Shown here piece by piece: positions 34,744 through 48,400 of a stretch of DNA of 64,000 nt; positions within the stretch are counted from its first letter, which is position 1, and every line of letters starts with the position of its first letter. A program made the position numbers and the translations under genes. Source of the stretch: Chrysomallon squamiferum. Lineage: Eukaryota; Mollusca; Gastropoda; Neomphalida; Peltospiridae. The notes under the pieces are model-generated. The model saw only the letters and a program-made list of their open reading frames with translations. It was not told the DNA's origin and searched no databases. The stretch spans positions 9,825,669 through 9,889,668 of the forward strand of contig CM022679.1 of assembly GCA_012295275.1 (NCBI GenBank), in the 5' to 3' direction.

Positions 34744-37700
34744 ATGACTGAAAAACATAATTTTGGTGTCACTCCTGTGACTTGCCATTCTTTCAACAGG
34801 GAGAGAAATGGTAAATATATTTGCCTTATTTTGTAAGTTATAAGTATTTTGTAAAGCAGTCTCAACATACTGCAATGAATTTTGCCTCTCCAAAATTGTG
34901 GGCTCTTCTTAATGATTAGAATCAGTATTATTTTATGTTCATTTTGCTATGGAAGTTAATATATATCCTTAATAATTACATCAGTTATAATTGTATGGGC
35001 TAGTAAAGGCAAGTACACTATGGGAATTCATTTTGCAGTCTACAGCTTTGTTAGATTAGGAAAAGAAATTAGTTCTGTTGAATTATAATAATTAAAATAT
35101 ATTTCACTTTTAAATAATTTTAACTATACCAAAATATGGCTTTCTTTAATTTTATGTATGTAAAATGTTGTTATATTAATCATTATTTAGGGCTGGCATT
35201 ATCTCAAGATACTCATGAAGTAAAGATTTTTAAGTCTTCTGGAAATAAATGGGTTAATCCAGTCATTCTTAGTGAGCATGGACAGCGTGTTACTGGAATA
35301 GATTGGGCACCAAACAGCAACCGCATTGTTACCTGTGGTGCTGTAAGTATTTTAAAAACTGGTCCATTTAATATTTTATTATGAAACACACAATTTAAAA
35401 TCATGGAAATATTTGTTTTTGTTTAATTATTTTTGTGTTTAATCATTCTTATGAAGTCTTTCCAAACCTTTAATTTCAGTTATTAGTATTTCAAGTTTCT
35501 TTTTTTTTCCATTGCACAAAAGGAATTGTTTTGGCTGACCAATCTAACAAAAATGAAATTGTTAATAGTCTTTTGTCATCATGGTCATTGATTTTACAGA
35601 TGAATATTGATATAATTTTTTTCCACAAAAATAGAATTTTAGTACACATTAATTTTTGAGGATTATAATCTTTATTTTTTCATAAAACAAAACTAAAGAA
35701 ATAAAATCTTTTCATGAAATATTTTAAATCATTGTATCATAACCTCTTTTGAATTAATTAGCTTTTTTATTTTTGTTTCTTATTCTTAATAACATTATTT
35801 CAACTCTATTAATTGTAAATGTTTAAAAACACAGCAGATTTCTTTACAAGACAACTGATAACCAGAGCAGGATTAAGATTTTCTAGTACCCAAGACAACC
35901 TGCACTGCAAGGGCCCCAGTAATATTTTTACAAGAGATAAAAACTGAAGAAAATGAAATAACTTGGCACTTCAGTGCTGGGCGTTTTGGGGACTTTTGCA
36001 AATTGAAACATGATTTTCTGAATGCCAGGGAAGCCTGTAGTAGATCAATAATTACCTACATCAGCACTGAAAGTCATGTGACTAATGCGCAGCAATTTTA
36101 AAAGTATGACGGAGATCTCCGTCATTCAGGACTGAAGGTGTTAATGACTGGACGTCCCTTGTCTGCAGCCCCTAAAACCTGCAATGTTAAAAACTGTCAT
36201 AATTTGTTTTTTTATATTTCAGGATCGAAACGCCTATGTCTGGAATCCTATAAGTGAGGGCAAATGGAAACCCATGCTTGTTATTCTCAGAATCAATCGT
36301 GCTGCTACTTGTGTGAAATGGTCTCCCAAAGGTAGATATGCTTTTTTAAACATGGTTCTCAGAGGTTTTTAAAACCCAGTATTTCAAAGTTGTCAAATTG
36401 TAGTATTTACTCGTAAATATCCGTAAAGTTTTGGAAAAAAGTTCAAAAATCAATACAAGTCCATTGAATAAACAAACCCCTCCCAAAAAACCCCTCAACA
36501 ATATCATGAATATGTTTAGATAATTATCACAGTTTGTTTTTACATTGACCTTGCACTAGTGTTTAATGCAAAAGAGTATTTATTATAATAAAAATTCCAT
36601 AAGTTTTCTTTATACATTATAACCATTAGTGTTAAATTGATGAATTGTTTACCCAAAGGTGAATGAAACTAGAGGAAGATTGAACACAAAATTATAAAAA
36701 AAAAGAAAAAAAAAAGAAATTTGATTATGAACAAATGAAGCATAGTACTGTAATTGTTCAAGAACAGCTGTTTTCACAATTAAAAAGAAGAACTGTATTG
36801 TGTGTTACAGAGGACAAGTTTGCAGTGGGCAGTGGTGCTCGGCTTATTTCTGTTTCATACTATGAGGAAGACAACAACTGGTGGGTGAGCAAACACATCA
36901 AGAAGCCAATCAGATCAACCGTGACATGGTGAGTGGACAAGACGTCAGCAACTTGTTATGAGGATGCTTATTGGTCAGTTCTGGTTTTCAGTAAAACTAC
37001 TTGCACATTTAGGTTTTTTTATTCAAGGATATTCCCTGGATGCTATTAGTTTGTTGTTTTTTTTAGTCTTTTTTTAGTATTTGTTTTTTTAATTCAAATT
37101 ATGATGGTTGAATTTAACCTGTAATTTTTATTAAAAAGTTCCCAGTGGATAAAGAATATGGTTACTCTGAGTGGGTTCCAGTTTATCCTTTTTAGTTTTA
37201 TTCTTAAATTTTCATTATTTATATTATGATAATAATACTATTATTTTCAGTTTGGACTGGCATCCTAACAATGTTCTCATAGCTGCAGGATCATCAGACT
37301 TCAAGGCCAGGTATAGTTGATTTAATCTTATCCTACTTTTATTAAAATTAAGTACCTCAATATATTTTTTGATTATCATTAACTAATAGATCTCCCATAA
37401 TGGTCCCATTGAGCTCTTTCTTGCTCCAGGTATATCAGATGCCTTGCTGTGTACTATCCTGTCTATGGGAGGGTGCATAAAAATATCTCTTGCTGCTAAC
37501 TGGAAAGAATAATCCATGAAGTTGCTGAAATGTGTTTCTGCTCTTGTTATCTTGGTCTTTAACCATTTGTCCGACATTTATTTTAGTTATTTTATTCCCT
37601 TCTCCTCCACAGTATGTTCCAACACTTTGTTTTTATAATAATTTTTAACTTTAGGGTAATAACAGTATAACACACTGAACATCAGTTTTTAATATATCTT

Positions 37701-37986
37701 GTTATGCTTGAGATAGTGAAAATAATCTGGGTTTATTGTTGGTGAATTTTTCTGTTTGTTTGGTTTATATATATATACACATACAAACACATATACACAT
37801 ACAGGTGTAGTTATAGATAACAATTTTTCAGTAAAAAAGAACGACTAAAAAAAATAATAATAATATTTTAACAAAAATTCTTCACCTTTGTTTCTTTCAG
37901 ACAAAACAAGTGTGTTGTCTTCTTTATATTAATTATGTGATTTCTGTAACATTACCAGTCACTTACAGTTAAACTACTACTACTAC

Positions 37987-38017
<31 letters not shown>

Positions 38018-39410
38018 ATATTAAATGTTTACATTGTTTCATCATTTTTATTCAGGGTGTTTTCTGGATACATTAAAGAAGTGGAAGCCAAGCCAGGACC
38101 GTGTTCCTGGGGTAGCAAAATGCCATGGGCTACCCTCATGGTAGAGTTCTCTAATGGAGGAGGTTGGAAAAATATATTTATAATTTGTTTTATTTAATTT
38201 GATAATTTTCTATCTTTTTGTTTTCGTTATTATTGTTGTTACGTTTTTGTGTTCTTTCTTTGTTTTTTTTTGTTTGAATGTGTTATTTTTTTTCTTGTTG
38301 TTACTGTTGAGTTGTTTTGTTGGGGGGGTCAAATTGCTTGATTTTTTTAAAACACTTTTGTTGTTTACAAATTTATTTTTTTTAAATTATTTAAAAAATT
38401 TAAAATTAGTTGATTTTATTTATTTATAATTTTTGTTATTTGTATTATCTATCAATATTTTTTAATTTTTATATTTTGTTTATTATTTTATTTTATTTTA
38501 TTTTATTTTATTTTATTTTATTTATTATTATTTTATTTTATTTTATTTTATTTAATTTTATTATTATTTAATTTTATTTTATTTTATTTTACTTTACTTT
38601 ATTTTATTTTATTTTATTTTATTTTATTTATTATTATTTAATTTTATTTAATTTTATTTTATTTTATTTTATTTTATTTTATTTTATTATTATTATTATT
38701 ATTTTCTGCTCATACCACTCTTTGCTTGTGATTTTATTTACTGCATGACTGAACAAATGATCTATCCAGTTACACCATCCAGTATGTTTGGATATGACAT
38801 TTTATTTTAATTTATTTATTTTATTTTATTTCATTTTATTTCATTTTATTTCATTTTTTTTTTTTTTTTTTCTCTCAAAGCGATGATTTCTGGTAATTAT
38901 TTACTGGCATAATAATTGTTATACACATAATTGTCTGGTTGACACTGGAGAATATGTGATATTATTCATAATTTTATTTTTCATCAGATAAGAATGAAAA
39001 AAAAAAATGCAGCATGTTTTTAATACAACGTACTTAATAATTTCAAAATCATTTGGAATTAGAATTAAAGAAGCATTAAAGTAAATTCACCTGTTTTCAT
39101 TAAATAAGTGTGTGTGTGTGTGTGAGAGAACAGCAGATGTTGGTGCTTATTAAGAAAAACAGCACTTCTAAGTAAACAATTTAGAGACAATCACCATTGT
39201 TCTATTATTTTTTTTTTACTTTGTCATTTTAACAATTTAAATTGTGTTGAGTATCACAGATACTTATTTTATTTATGTTACAGTAAATTTAATTTAATGA
39301 TTTAAACAGTTTTTAAAACAAGAACAAAACTAGAACTTTTGTTCTTAGTTTTCTGTTTTCTTTTCCTTTACTTTATTTTTTCCTTTCCTTTCCTTTACTT
39401 TACTTTACTT

Positions 39411-39461
<51 letters not shown>

Positions 39462-42460
39462 CCTTTTGTTGTGTTTTGTTCTGTGTGTTTATATTTGTTT
39501 TCATGTCAATATGTGTAATTTTATTTTCAGGTATTGCCTGTAAGTCATTTTGTTACCTATAATAGTTTACATCATTTTTTATTTTTCTGGGGTCATATAC
39601 ATATATATATATATAAGCCTTGCCTAAATAGCATTAACACATATAGATGTATATGGTGCATTTTGAAAATCTTTATTTCACTTACAAATGTGCAAATCAT
39701 TCTATTCAAATTCAGATTTATTATTCAGTATACATTTTATTTATATTTAAATATTTTATTTATTTATTCATGTATTTATTATTATTATTATTTTTATTAT
39801 TATTACTATTATTATTTTTATTATTATTATTTATTCATTCATTTATTTAATTATTTATTTTACTTCTAAGTTATATACATATATAAAGTTTTTGTTTTTC
39901 ATTTCTCAATTATTATTTTTTAAATAACTTTTTGCCTGCTATTAGCACATATTGAAAAAACATATCAGAAATAAAACAGAACTAACAGATAAAAAAAACT
40001 GTAGCTTTTGCCTGATTAATAAGAAAACTTAATTTAATTTAAAATACAAACTGCATTAATGCTCATTTTAGCTCTGGTGTATGATGATTACCTATGTATA
40101 TAAATACATTTTTACTGAAAATCCATGGTACTTTATTTCTCTTTACATTTCACTCTCTTTTAAATATAATTTACTCATAGGAATTGTATAAAATTTACAG
40201 ATAGATTTAAATCAATCTTCAGTCTTTCTCATGTGGATGCCAGCACATTTGCATGGAAAATTTCTCTTAACTGTGTTTTTTGCAAATGTCTTTTGTGAAA
40301 ATTCTTTGAGAATGTTTAACATGTTCCACACTTGACTCAAGTCTTATTATTAAAACCACAAAATGGTTCTTTTTCAGATTTGCTAAAAAATACAGAGTAT
40401 CAATATGGATTATTTATTGTGTATATGGAATCATATTTCTGACTCTGTCAAATAAACTTGATACTAAACAAAAAAACAAAATAATAATAAATAAATAATT
40501 TTAAAAAATAAAAGAAAATAAAGGAAAAGAAAAGAAATTAAGAGAATATTTTTCTCTGTTTCTACTAATTTGAAAATACCTGGAAACATTCAAGGGACCA
40601 GATTTCCTGTGAAACAAATTTAATATTTCCAATAAAAAAAAAGGTGTTGACAAATTATTCAGAATCAAAAACTGAAAGCAGTTCAATTCAAAACTTGCAG
40701 AAAAATAATTTATCAAGTTTTATTATTTTCTATAACCAGAATTTGAGATTTATTCAGTTTATTTGTCAGAGTTTGAGAATTGAGGTTTCCAAAATATATC
40801 CAGTTTAACTAATGTAAATATATTAAAATATATTTATATAAATTTTATAATTCTAAAACATGAATGACATCAGTCCTGAAACTAAAATGTCAAATAACCC
40901 ATATACCCAAAGATTAAACATAAAATAAAATAGAAGATAATTATGACTTTTAGTTTTAATTTTTTTTATATAAATTAGATTGTAGCGTTCTATATTCAGC
41001 AGTTTAGTTAGCATATTTGATCCATTATTGATTAAAGTTTTATATTATGGATACTTACAGTTTATCCAAAGTTGCTTGAAATAGAAAAAGAAAAGCTGAA
41101 TTCTATTTTTTTATATATATCATTTTTATTACATTATTTATTTATTTTTGTTACAGTTTTTTGTTGTTGTTGTTGTTATTATTAACAATTAAAATGAAAA
41201 AAGGGTGATAGTTATAACTGAATTTACTTCATGAAATACTTTTGTATAATTAACATCTGGTGAAGTTATTTTTTTATCATTATTATTATTGATATTATTT
41301 ATCAAATTATTTAATTTTGTTTTTATTGATTTATTTTATTATTATTATTTATTTATTTATTTATTTATTTTTTTCTTATTTTTTTCTTCTAATAAAGTTA
41401 CCCCAACTAAATACCATTAATGTTTTTCTTATTTTTTTTCTCTCCCTTACTGGTTGTATTATCTACAATAATTCTGTATATTGTTCACATGAATTTTTTT
41501 CATTTTAACACTGTTATTTTGTTTAGAATGTAGCATTAGCTAGGTCAGCCATATTGCAGAGAGCACATGTAAAATTATGTTTATCCTATTCTGTAAAATT
41601 GCTTTGGTATTTTAAATACAATGAACACACACACACACACACACATGTACACACTCATAAAATTGCACAAATTTCAACATTAGTAACACACAATATACAT
41701 ATACACAGAGACAGACAGACAGACAGACAGACACCCATATATATTTATTTAAACACACACACACACACACACTCACACACACATATACAGATATATACAC
41801 ACACATTTTGAAATATCTGAATATTCATATGTTTGAAAACTGTAAAACCATCTGTAATTGTTACTTTCTGTCTGTACAACAGGTGGCTGGGTTCACTCTA
41901 TCTCGTTTTCTCCCAGCGGTGACCGTTTGGCCTGGGTTGGACACGACTCCAGTTTATCTGTTGTTGATGCCAAGAATGGTCAGAAGTCAGTATTAGATTT
42001 TTTTTTTTTTGATATAGCTTTACATAGCCTAAATCTTTTCTTCTTTTTTTTCAAAAAATTGTTTCTCTTAATTTTGTTGTTTAAAGGAAGGTTTTGGGGG
42101 TGTTTTTTATTTAGTTTTACACATATATAATTTGTTTTTTTTCATTTTAATTTATTTGTTGCCTGCTATATATACATGCATACATACAGACATTCATATA
42201 TATGTAAAGAAAATGAATTTTTAAATAAATTTTATTATTTTTATTTCTTTTTTTTAAATTATTTCTATAATCATATCTGTTTTAATATTGAGATATTTGT
42301 TTACATTATTTATTTATTTATTTATTTTCTAGACTGGCCATTGTTAAGGACAGTTTTCTGCCTTTCATGGGAGTCACCTGGGTTACAGAAAACAGCCTTA
42401 TTGCTGGGGTAAGCTTAAACAACTTTTTAATATTTTTTATATTTAATTTCATATATGATA

Positions 42461-42491
<31 letters not shown>

Positions 42492-45400
42492 ATTGATTTT
42501 ATTTTTTTTTTCATTTCATGGTATATGACCATTGAAACTTTTTATTTTTTTATTTGTTACTATTAATGTTTTTATATATGCAGAATTTCAATTTTCACAT
42601 ATTATTTCTGTTTAAACTTTGATAATTAAAAAGCTGATTTAAAAAAAAAAATTATTTATTTGTTATCATTAATAGTAGTAGCAGTACTTGTAATAGTGGT
42701 AGAGGTAATAGTAGTAGTGTTTTAAATTCAAACATTTTATTACATTGACCAGTATATTATTATATTAAATTCACCTATTTTTAACCAGCTGTAGCAGTCA
42801 AGCATATATTAAGAAATTTTTATGATGAAAATAAATACATTTTACACTTCAAAATAATTAATAATTATTAATTATGACTGTTAAAATATTTATTCATGTT
42901 ACATATTATGACAGGGCTACGACTGTAATCCAATGGTCTTCACTTACACAGACAGTGGATCTTTGTCACTGGTCAGCAAACTGGACATTCCACAACAAAA
43001 AGAATCTGGACAAATAAGGTATACGTTTTTTTCTAAATGTTTTTTAATTTTTTTTTTACAACTTACTATGGTGAAATACTTTAAGATTCTAAATTATTGT
43101 TTTTTGTATTTCATATTTGTTTGTTGTCAGATTTACTTATAATGATTTGTTTTATGTTTCTTTGCTTAAATGTCTGCACATGGTATGCTTTCTGTTTATT
43201 TTGTTTTATTTTATTTTATTTTTTTTATTATTATTTTATTTTTTTTCATTTTTTTTCATTTTTGTTTTTTCCACATTACTTAAAATGTTACCCCACAGAA
43301 AATATTAATATATAATTATTTTGAAATGTTATTTATGCTGTATTCATTGAGAAACATTTATCATTTCATTTGGATAAAAATGTGATTTTCACATAACATC
43401 TGTTTATTATTATTACAGGAATAATTTTTAGCTTATTTTGGTACAAAAAAAAAATTTAAAAAAAATTATTTATAAAAAGAGTACTGGATTACAACACAAT
43501 TGTTGGCAGATCAAATCTTCTTGATTTTTTTTGGTTTCCAACCACAGCATAACAAGAATGTTTTTTAATATTTAGGGAATGACCAATAAAAGATCATTTT
43601 TTTCATTCATTCATTTAATTCATTTGGTTTATTTATTTTAATCCATTCAACATCATCATTCCTTTAATTAATTATTTTTGTTCATCATTTAGTTTAGTTC
43701 AGTTAGTTCACTTTATTCATTTAATGCTTTTAGAATGTCCATTCATTGCTCAAGTTCATTCAGTTTATTCATATATTGATTTTTTTTTTATTTTTTTTTT
43801 TTTTTTTCATTTAATTACTTTGGTTTACTCATTCTTTTAATTTATTACATTCATTCATTGCTTTAGTTCATTCAGTTTTTATTCATATACTGATTTTTAA
43901 AAAAATTTTTTTTTTTTTTTTTTTATTCACACTTGGAGTTTCTTCATTCATTTAGTGTATTTATTTGAATATATTTAGATAGTTCATTGGGTTATTCTTT
44001 TCAGTCACTATTCAATCATTTATGATAAATGTTGTTTCCAGATGCAATAGCATTGACTGCACAGAAAATGGAGAATTTGATGAAATTGATGAAGAGCCTA
44101 TTTCTATACAGAGGTTGCCATTCAGCATGCAACTGACTGACTTGTTCTTAGTGTTTTTATTTGTTTCATGTAATCTAACAAGAAGCATGAAATCCAGCAG
44201 CAGAACAAACAAAAAATACTAAATAAATAAAATTAAATAAATAAATAATTACAAAGATTTGAAGAATAAACATAAAAAATATATATTTAAAAAAAACAAA
44301 CAAAAAAAACAAACACAAACTTGTTTTAATTAATAAAATCTGAAGACCAAAATTTTGTAATTTAAAAATACGAGAATCTGTCTACTGGTTCTGTTTTAAA
44401 TACATGTAGATAGATGTAAAAACATACAAACATGCATACGTAATTAGTGTGTGATGTAGTGTCATCATATAGCAATATTAATTTGCCTTGTTTGAAAACT
44501 GACAATTTAACATTCAGATTATAAAGTGTTAGTTTATACTAAACTTCTTCAGTAGTACTAACCTAAAATTAATATTTTGATGATACATTTATTGCAGGTG
44601 CATTTATCATTTATCAACAGAGGACATGGGAATATTTTACTGCTTGTTTTACATTTTTATTTTAATTTCATTTTTTTTTCATTTTATTTTATTTTTATAA
44701 AACAAAAGGTAGAGACTGTGACTGTGTCCCTTATTCACGAGGCTTTATATACACAAATTATTTTTGAATAAATTCTAAGTGTGTTACTGTAACCAAGAAA
44801 CCAGAGTAGTTTATGTGATTGACAGTTACTGTTAGTAACAATATCTGACAACTGCTGTCTGCAAAACTGGGGAAATTTGTGCTCTGTAGTTTTCTTTTTT
44901 TCTTCATTTTTTTCAGTTTACTGATTAAATATTCCATAACAAATTATTTAACCTGGTTGCTGAAATGCTGTCATTCAGTAAATTGATAATTTTTTTAAGT
45001 CTGATGAATATGTAAAATTTTGTGTGTGCATGAGTTTTACTGAATTTACAAACAATTAGTTAAAATGTGTCTCAAAATAATTGTACTGCCATGAGTTTGT
45101 GTGTGTATGCATGTTGTTTGTGTATGTGTATGAACATGTGTGTTTGTACGTGTTACTAAATCCCATTCTTTAAATAGTAATAATAATAATTTGCTCTAAT
45201 ATTTGATTTAAATTTAAAAACCCAAAAGTATTTACTGTCTTTTTTCAGCATGGAGAGTGGATAAAGCATGAATTTAGGAAATAACAGAATTAAATGTTTT
45301 GTGTAGATTAACCCCAGTGAAAACTAAACTAAGCTGACAAGTTACTTTTCAAACTGAAAATGAACAGAAGCTTTAGTCAGTAAATTTTTAATGAAAAACT

Positions 45401-48400
45401 GATTATTTCCATTCCATTCTTCTTATTTTTTCTTTTTTTAAAAAAATATTTTCTAAAAATATTTCCCATACATAAAATTACATCACCTGTTTACTAATTA
45501 TTATAATGAAGATAAAGGAATAAAAAAAAAATTGTGTGACATATTTTTAAATGATTTTCTTGATTTTTCAGATTCAGACTGTTTTTGGACAATTCCACAT
45601 AATTATATTGAATTGTTATTTTTATTTTTTTATTTTTAAACATTCAGCAATGCTTTCTTCATTATTGTCCTGAAGTGAATAATTAAGGTTATTAATATTT
45701 ATACAAATGAATCTTTTTTTTTTTTATATATATATTTCTTCCATTTGTCATTAAATTTTTTTTTTTTTTTTTTAATAATAATAATAATTTGAAATGTTTC
45801 TTCTTTTTTTATTTTAGTGCAATGAATCGGTTCAAAAATCTGGACAGGAAAAACACAACGGATGACTCTTCTACTGACCTCAAAACACAACACCAGAACA
45901 CTATAACGTAAGCAGAAACATTTCATATCATTTGTTTCTTTTGCAAATACTAACTAAACAATTTTTAATTTAAAAGAAAATGTTTGTTGTCCAATTTTTG
46001 GGTGTTAACTCACTCATCTGAAGCTTGATTGTCCATCAGGTTATTTATTACCCTTTGAATCATTTACTTTTCTGCATGGTTTTTCAGAGAACATGGTATG
46101 TGCTGTTCTGTTAAAAAGATTTGGGGATTTTTTTTTTTTTTTTTTAATTATTGATTGATAAGGGTGTTTTATGGTATTGCAGCAGTGAACTTTTCTATTA
46201 TCATTTTCAAAAAAACCAAAAAAAACCCACCAAACATACATGATTTGTAATTTTATCTTTTTACAATAATCATAATGAATTTATATTTTTCCAATCAGAA
46301 TGGTTTTCACACATTTTCTAAAATCATTCATTTGCCCATGTAAACTCTTTCATATAAATTAGTATTAATATCTTATCATTAAAAATTAATATTAATATCT
46401 TTTCATGAAAATTCATATAAATAGGTGGTTTTTTTAATATAAACGTAATATCCTAACTTAATATCGTACATGTGAAGAGGTTAAAAAAAAAAAAAAATAT
46501 CTGTCATTTTTTTTTTTTTAATCATTTTGTTTATTATATTAATTTTTTTTTTTTTTTTTTTTATTTCAGTCAAGTTTCAGTTTACACAGGCACCAAAGAA
46601 AACTGTACAAAGCTGTCTACTTCTGGTGTGGATGGCAACATCATTATCTGGGACTTAAAGGTGGGAGACTCTATTTCTAAAATGTTTCCTCTCTTTTTTT
46701 CTTTTTTTTTACTAATTATTAAACCATAGATTGAATGCATTAATATCTTTTGCTGTATACACAAATCAGAAATTTGATTTTCACATATCATTTGCCATTG
46801 TCACGTGGATTCCCCCAAGTTTAAATAGATACAGGTCTTGGTCGTTACTACCTAGTTGGCTTATTCTAGGGGGATTAGGCAGACTGAATCAACAGTCAGG
46901 ATACAAGTGACATTTACAAGTGGAAGATTCTTCCATCACATACATTCACTTCAAAAAGGTATATTTCCTCAACTCTAGGAGTAGGAAAATATGCTGTTTA
47001 AACGCAAATAATTAAGGTGCGTTAACCAACACATTCGGGCATTTATAATACATAATAATATTTTAACTATCAGTAAACACACAGCATCTCTGAGACATGG
47101 CATAATATATATATATATGCATATATATATATACATGAAAACAAAACAAAAAAGGTAAATACATCATGATAATAACGTTAACTTCGGGATGGGGTATCAG
47201 TATGTATTTTCAATTTCTTTTCTTCATTCTGTTCCAATCGTTGTTTTTCTCCTTTCACTTGAAGGAAAACAAACCTCTGACCCTCTGTCAAAATGTTGAA
47301 TAACGGTACTTTTCAAATTTTGTCACCACATGTGCAAGCAAGTGCTGTAAAATAAGAACTGGTTTAAAACACGCATTTTTGTTCACAGTGGAAATCGTTT
47401 TCTGGCTGTTATGTAACAGAAAATCAAATATGAGGGAAGATGTTCAGATTTAATCTGAAGTTCCTTAATGTTTAGATCCCTGCTTAATTCCTGAAGCACA
47501 GGGGTTAACAATATTCTGACATCAGACTCTTTCTCCAGGGCATCATTATGAAGACAAACAAAAGCTGCATAGTAATTCATTCATCATCTGATAGCTGTAA
47601 AAGTAATTCTTCAGATTAGTGTGAATACAAGCATACTGTCAGAATTTTCAGTATGTTCATTTTAAACGCCCAATTCCGTTAAGTTCCCTTAAGTTTTGTT
47701 ACGAGTCCTGCCCTCTGTGGAAATTAATCTGTTATGGAATTTATAGTTATCTCAATCAACTTTTTCATGGATTCCGTGACTGCATCAGGGCATATTTTCA
47801 GTTTCTTTTCTTCATTCTGTTCCAGCCGTAGTTATTCTCCTTTCACTCGAAGCAAAACAAACCTCTAACTCTCTGTCAAAATGTTGAATAACGGTACAGT
47901 TGCAATGTCGACATCATGTTTGAGAGCAAGTTGCTGTAAAACAAGAAGTTGGAGGACTGCTTGGACAAATGCTTTTTTGTTCATAGTGGAAGATGTTTCC
48001 GCTTCTAAGCATCAGATCAGTTTTCTATCGTAGTTACAGAACAGAAAATCTAGAGGGAAGTTATTTGCGCGTAACCTGTTCTTCTCTTTTGAAATGAAAT
48101 TTTTACTTTTTACATTTCTCAAAATTGGATTTTAATCTCTTTTATCCAGATATTTCCAGGCAATTTCAGTGTCTGCAACACTTGTAGAACACCATTATTG
48201 AAGAAAACCTACATCTTCCTTGAAATGAATGTATTCACCGAATATTTTTAAGTTCCACCTGCTGCAACTCAAGCTGCTACATCTTTGAAATTAACATCTG
48301 TGGAAGCAACATCTCAAAAACCAAACATTTCATGTTTTTGTTTTTTAATTTTGCTTTAATTTCATTGGCAAATCTTTTGGAAAGGGAATCCTGACCAACA

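Noticed and set aside
41554-41811. 85-residue His/Thr-rich frame
   Set aside because: It is produced by CA and CAGA microsatellites in an ARPC1 intron. Similar artefacts occur at 11320-11529, 20894-21100, 30247-30477 and 62358-62589.
44012-44222. Two 66-residue open frames on opposite strands between ARPC1 exons 9 and 10
   Set aside because: No family resemblance, no splice sites that fit the ARPC1 phase, and exons 9 and 10 join directly in frame.
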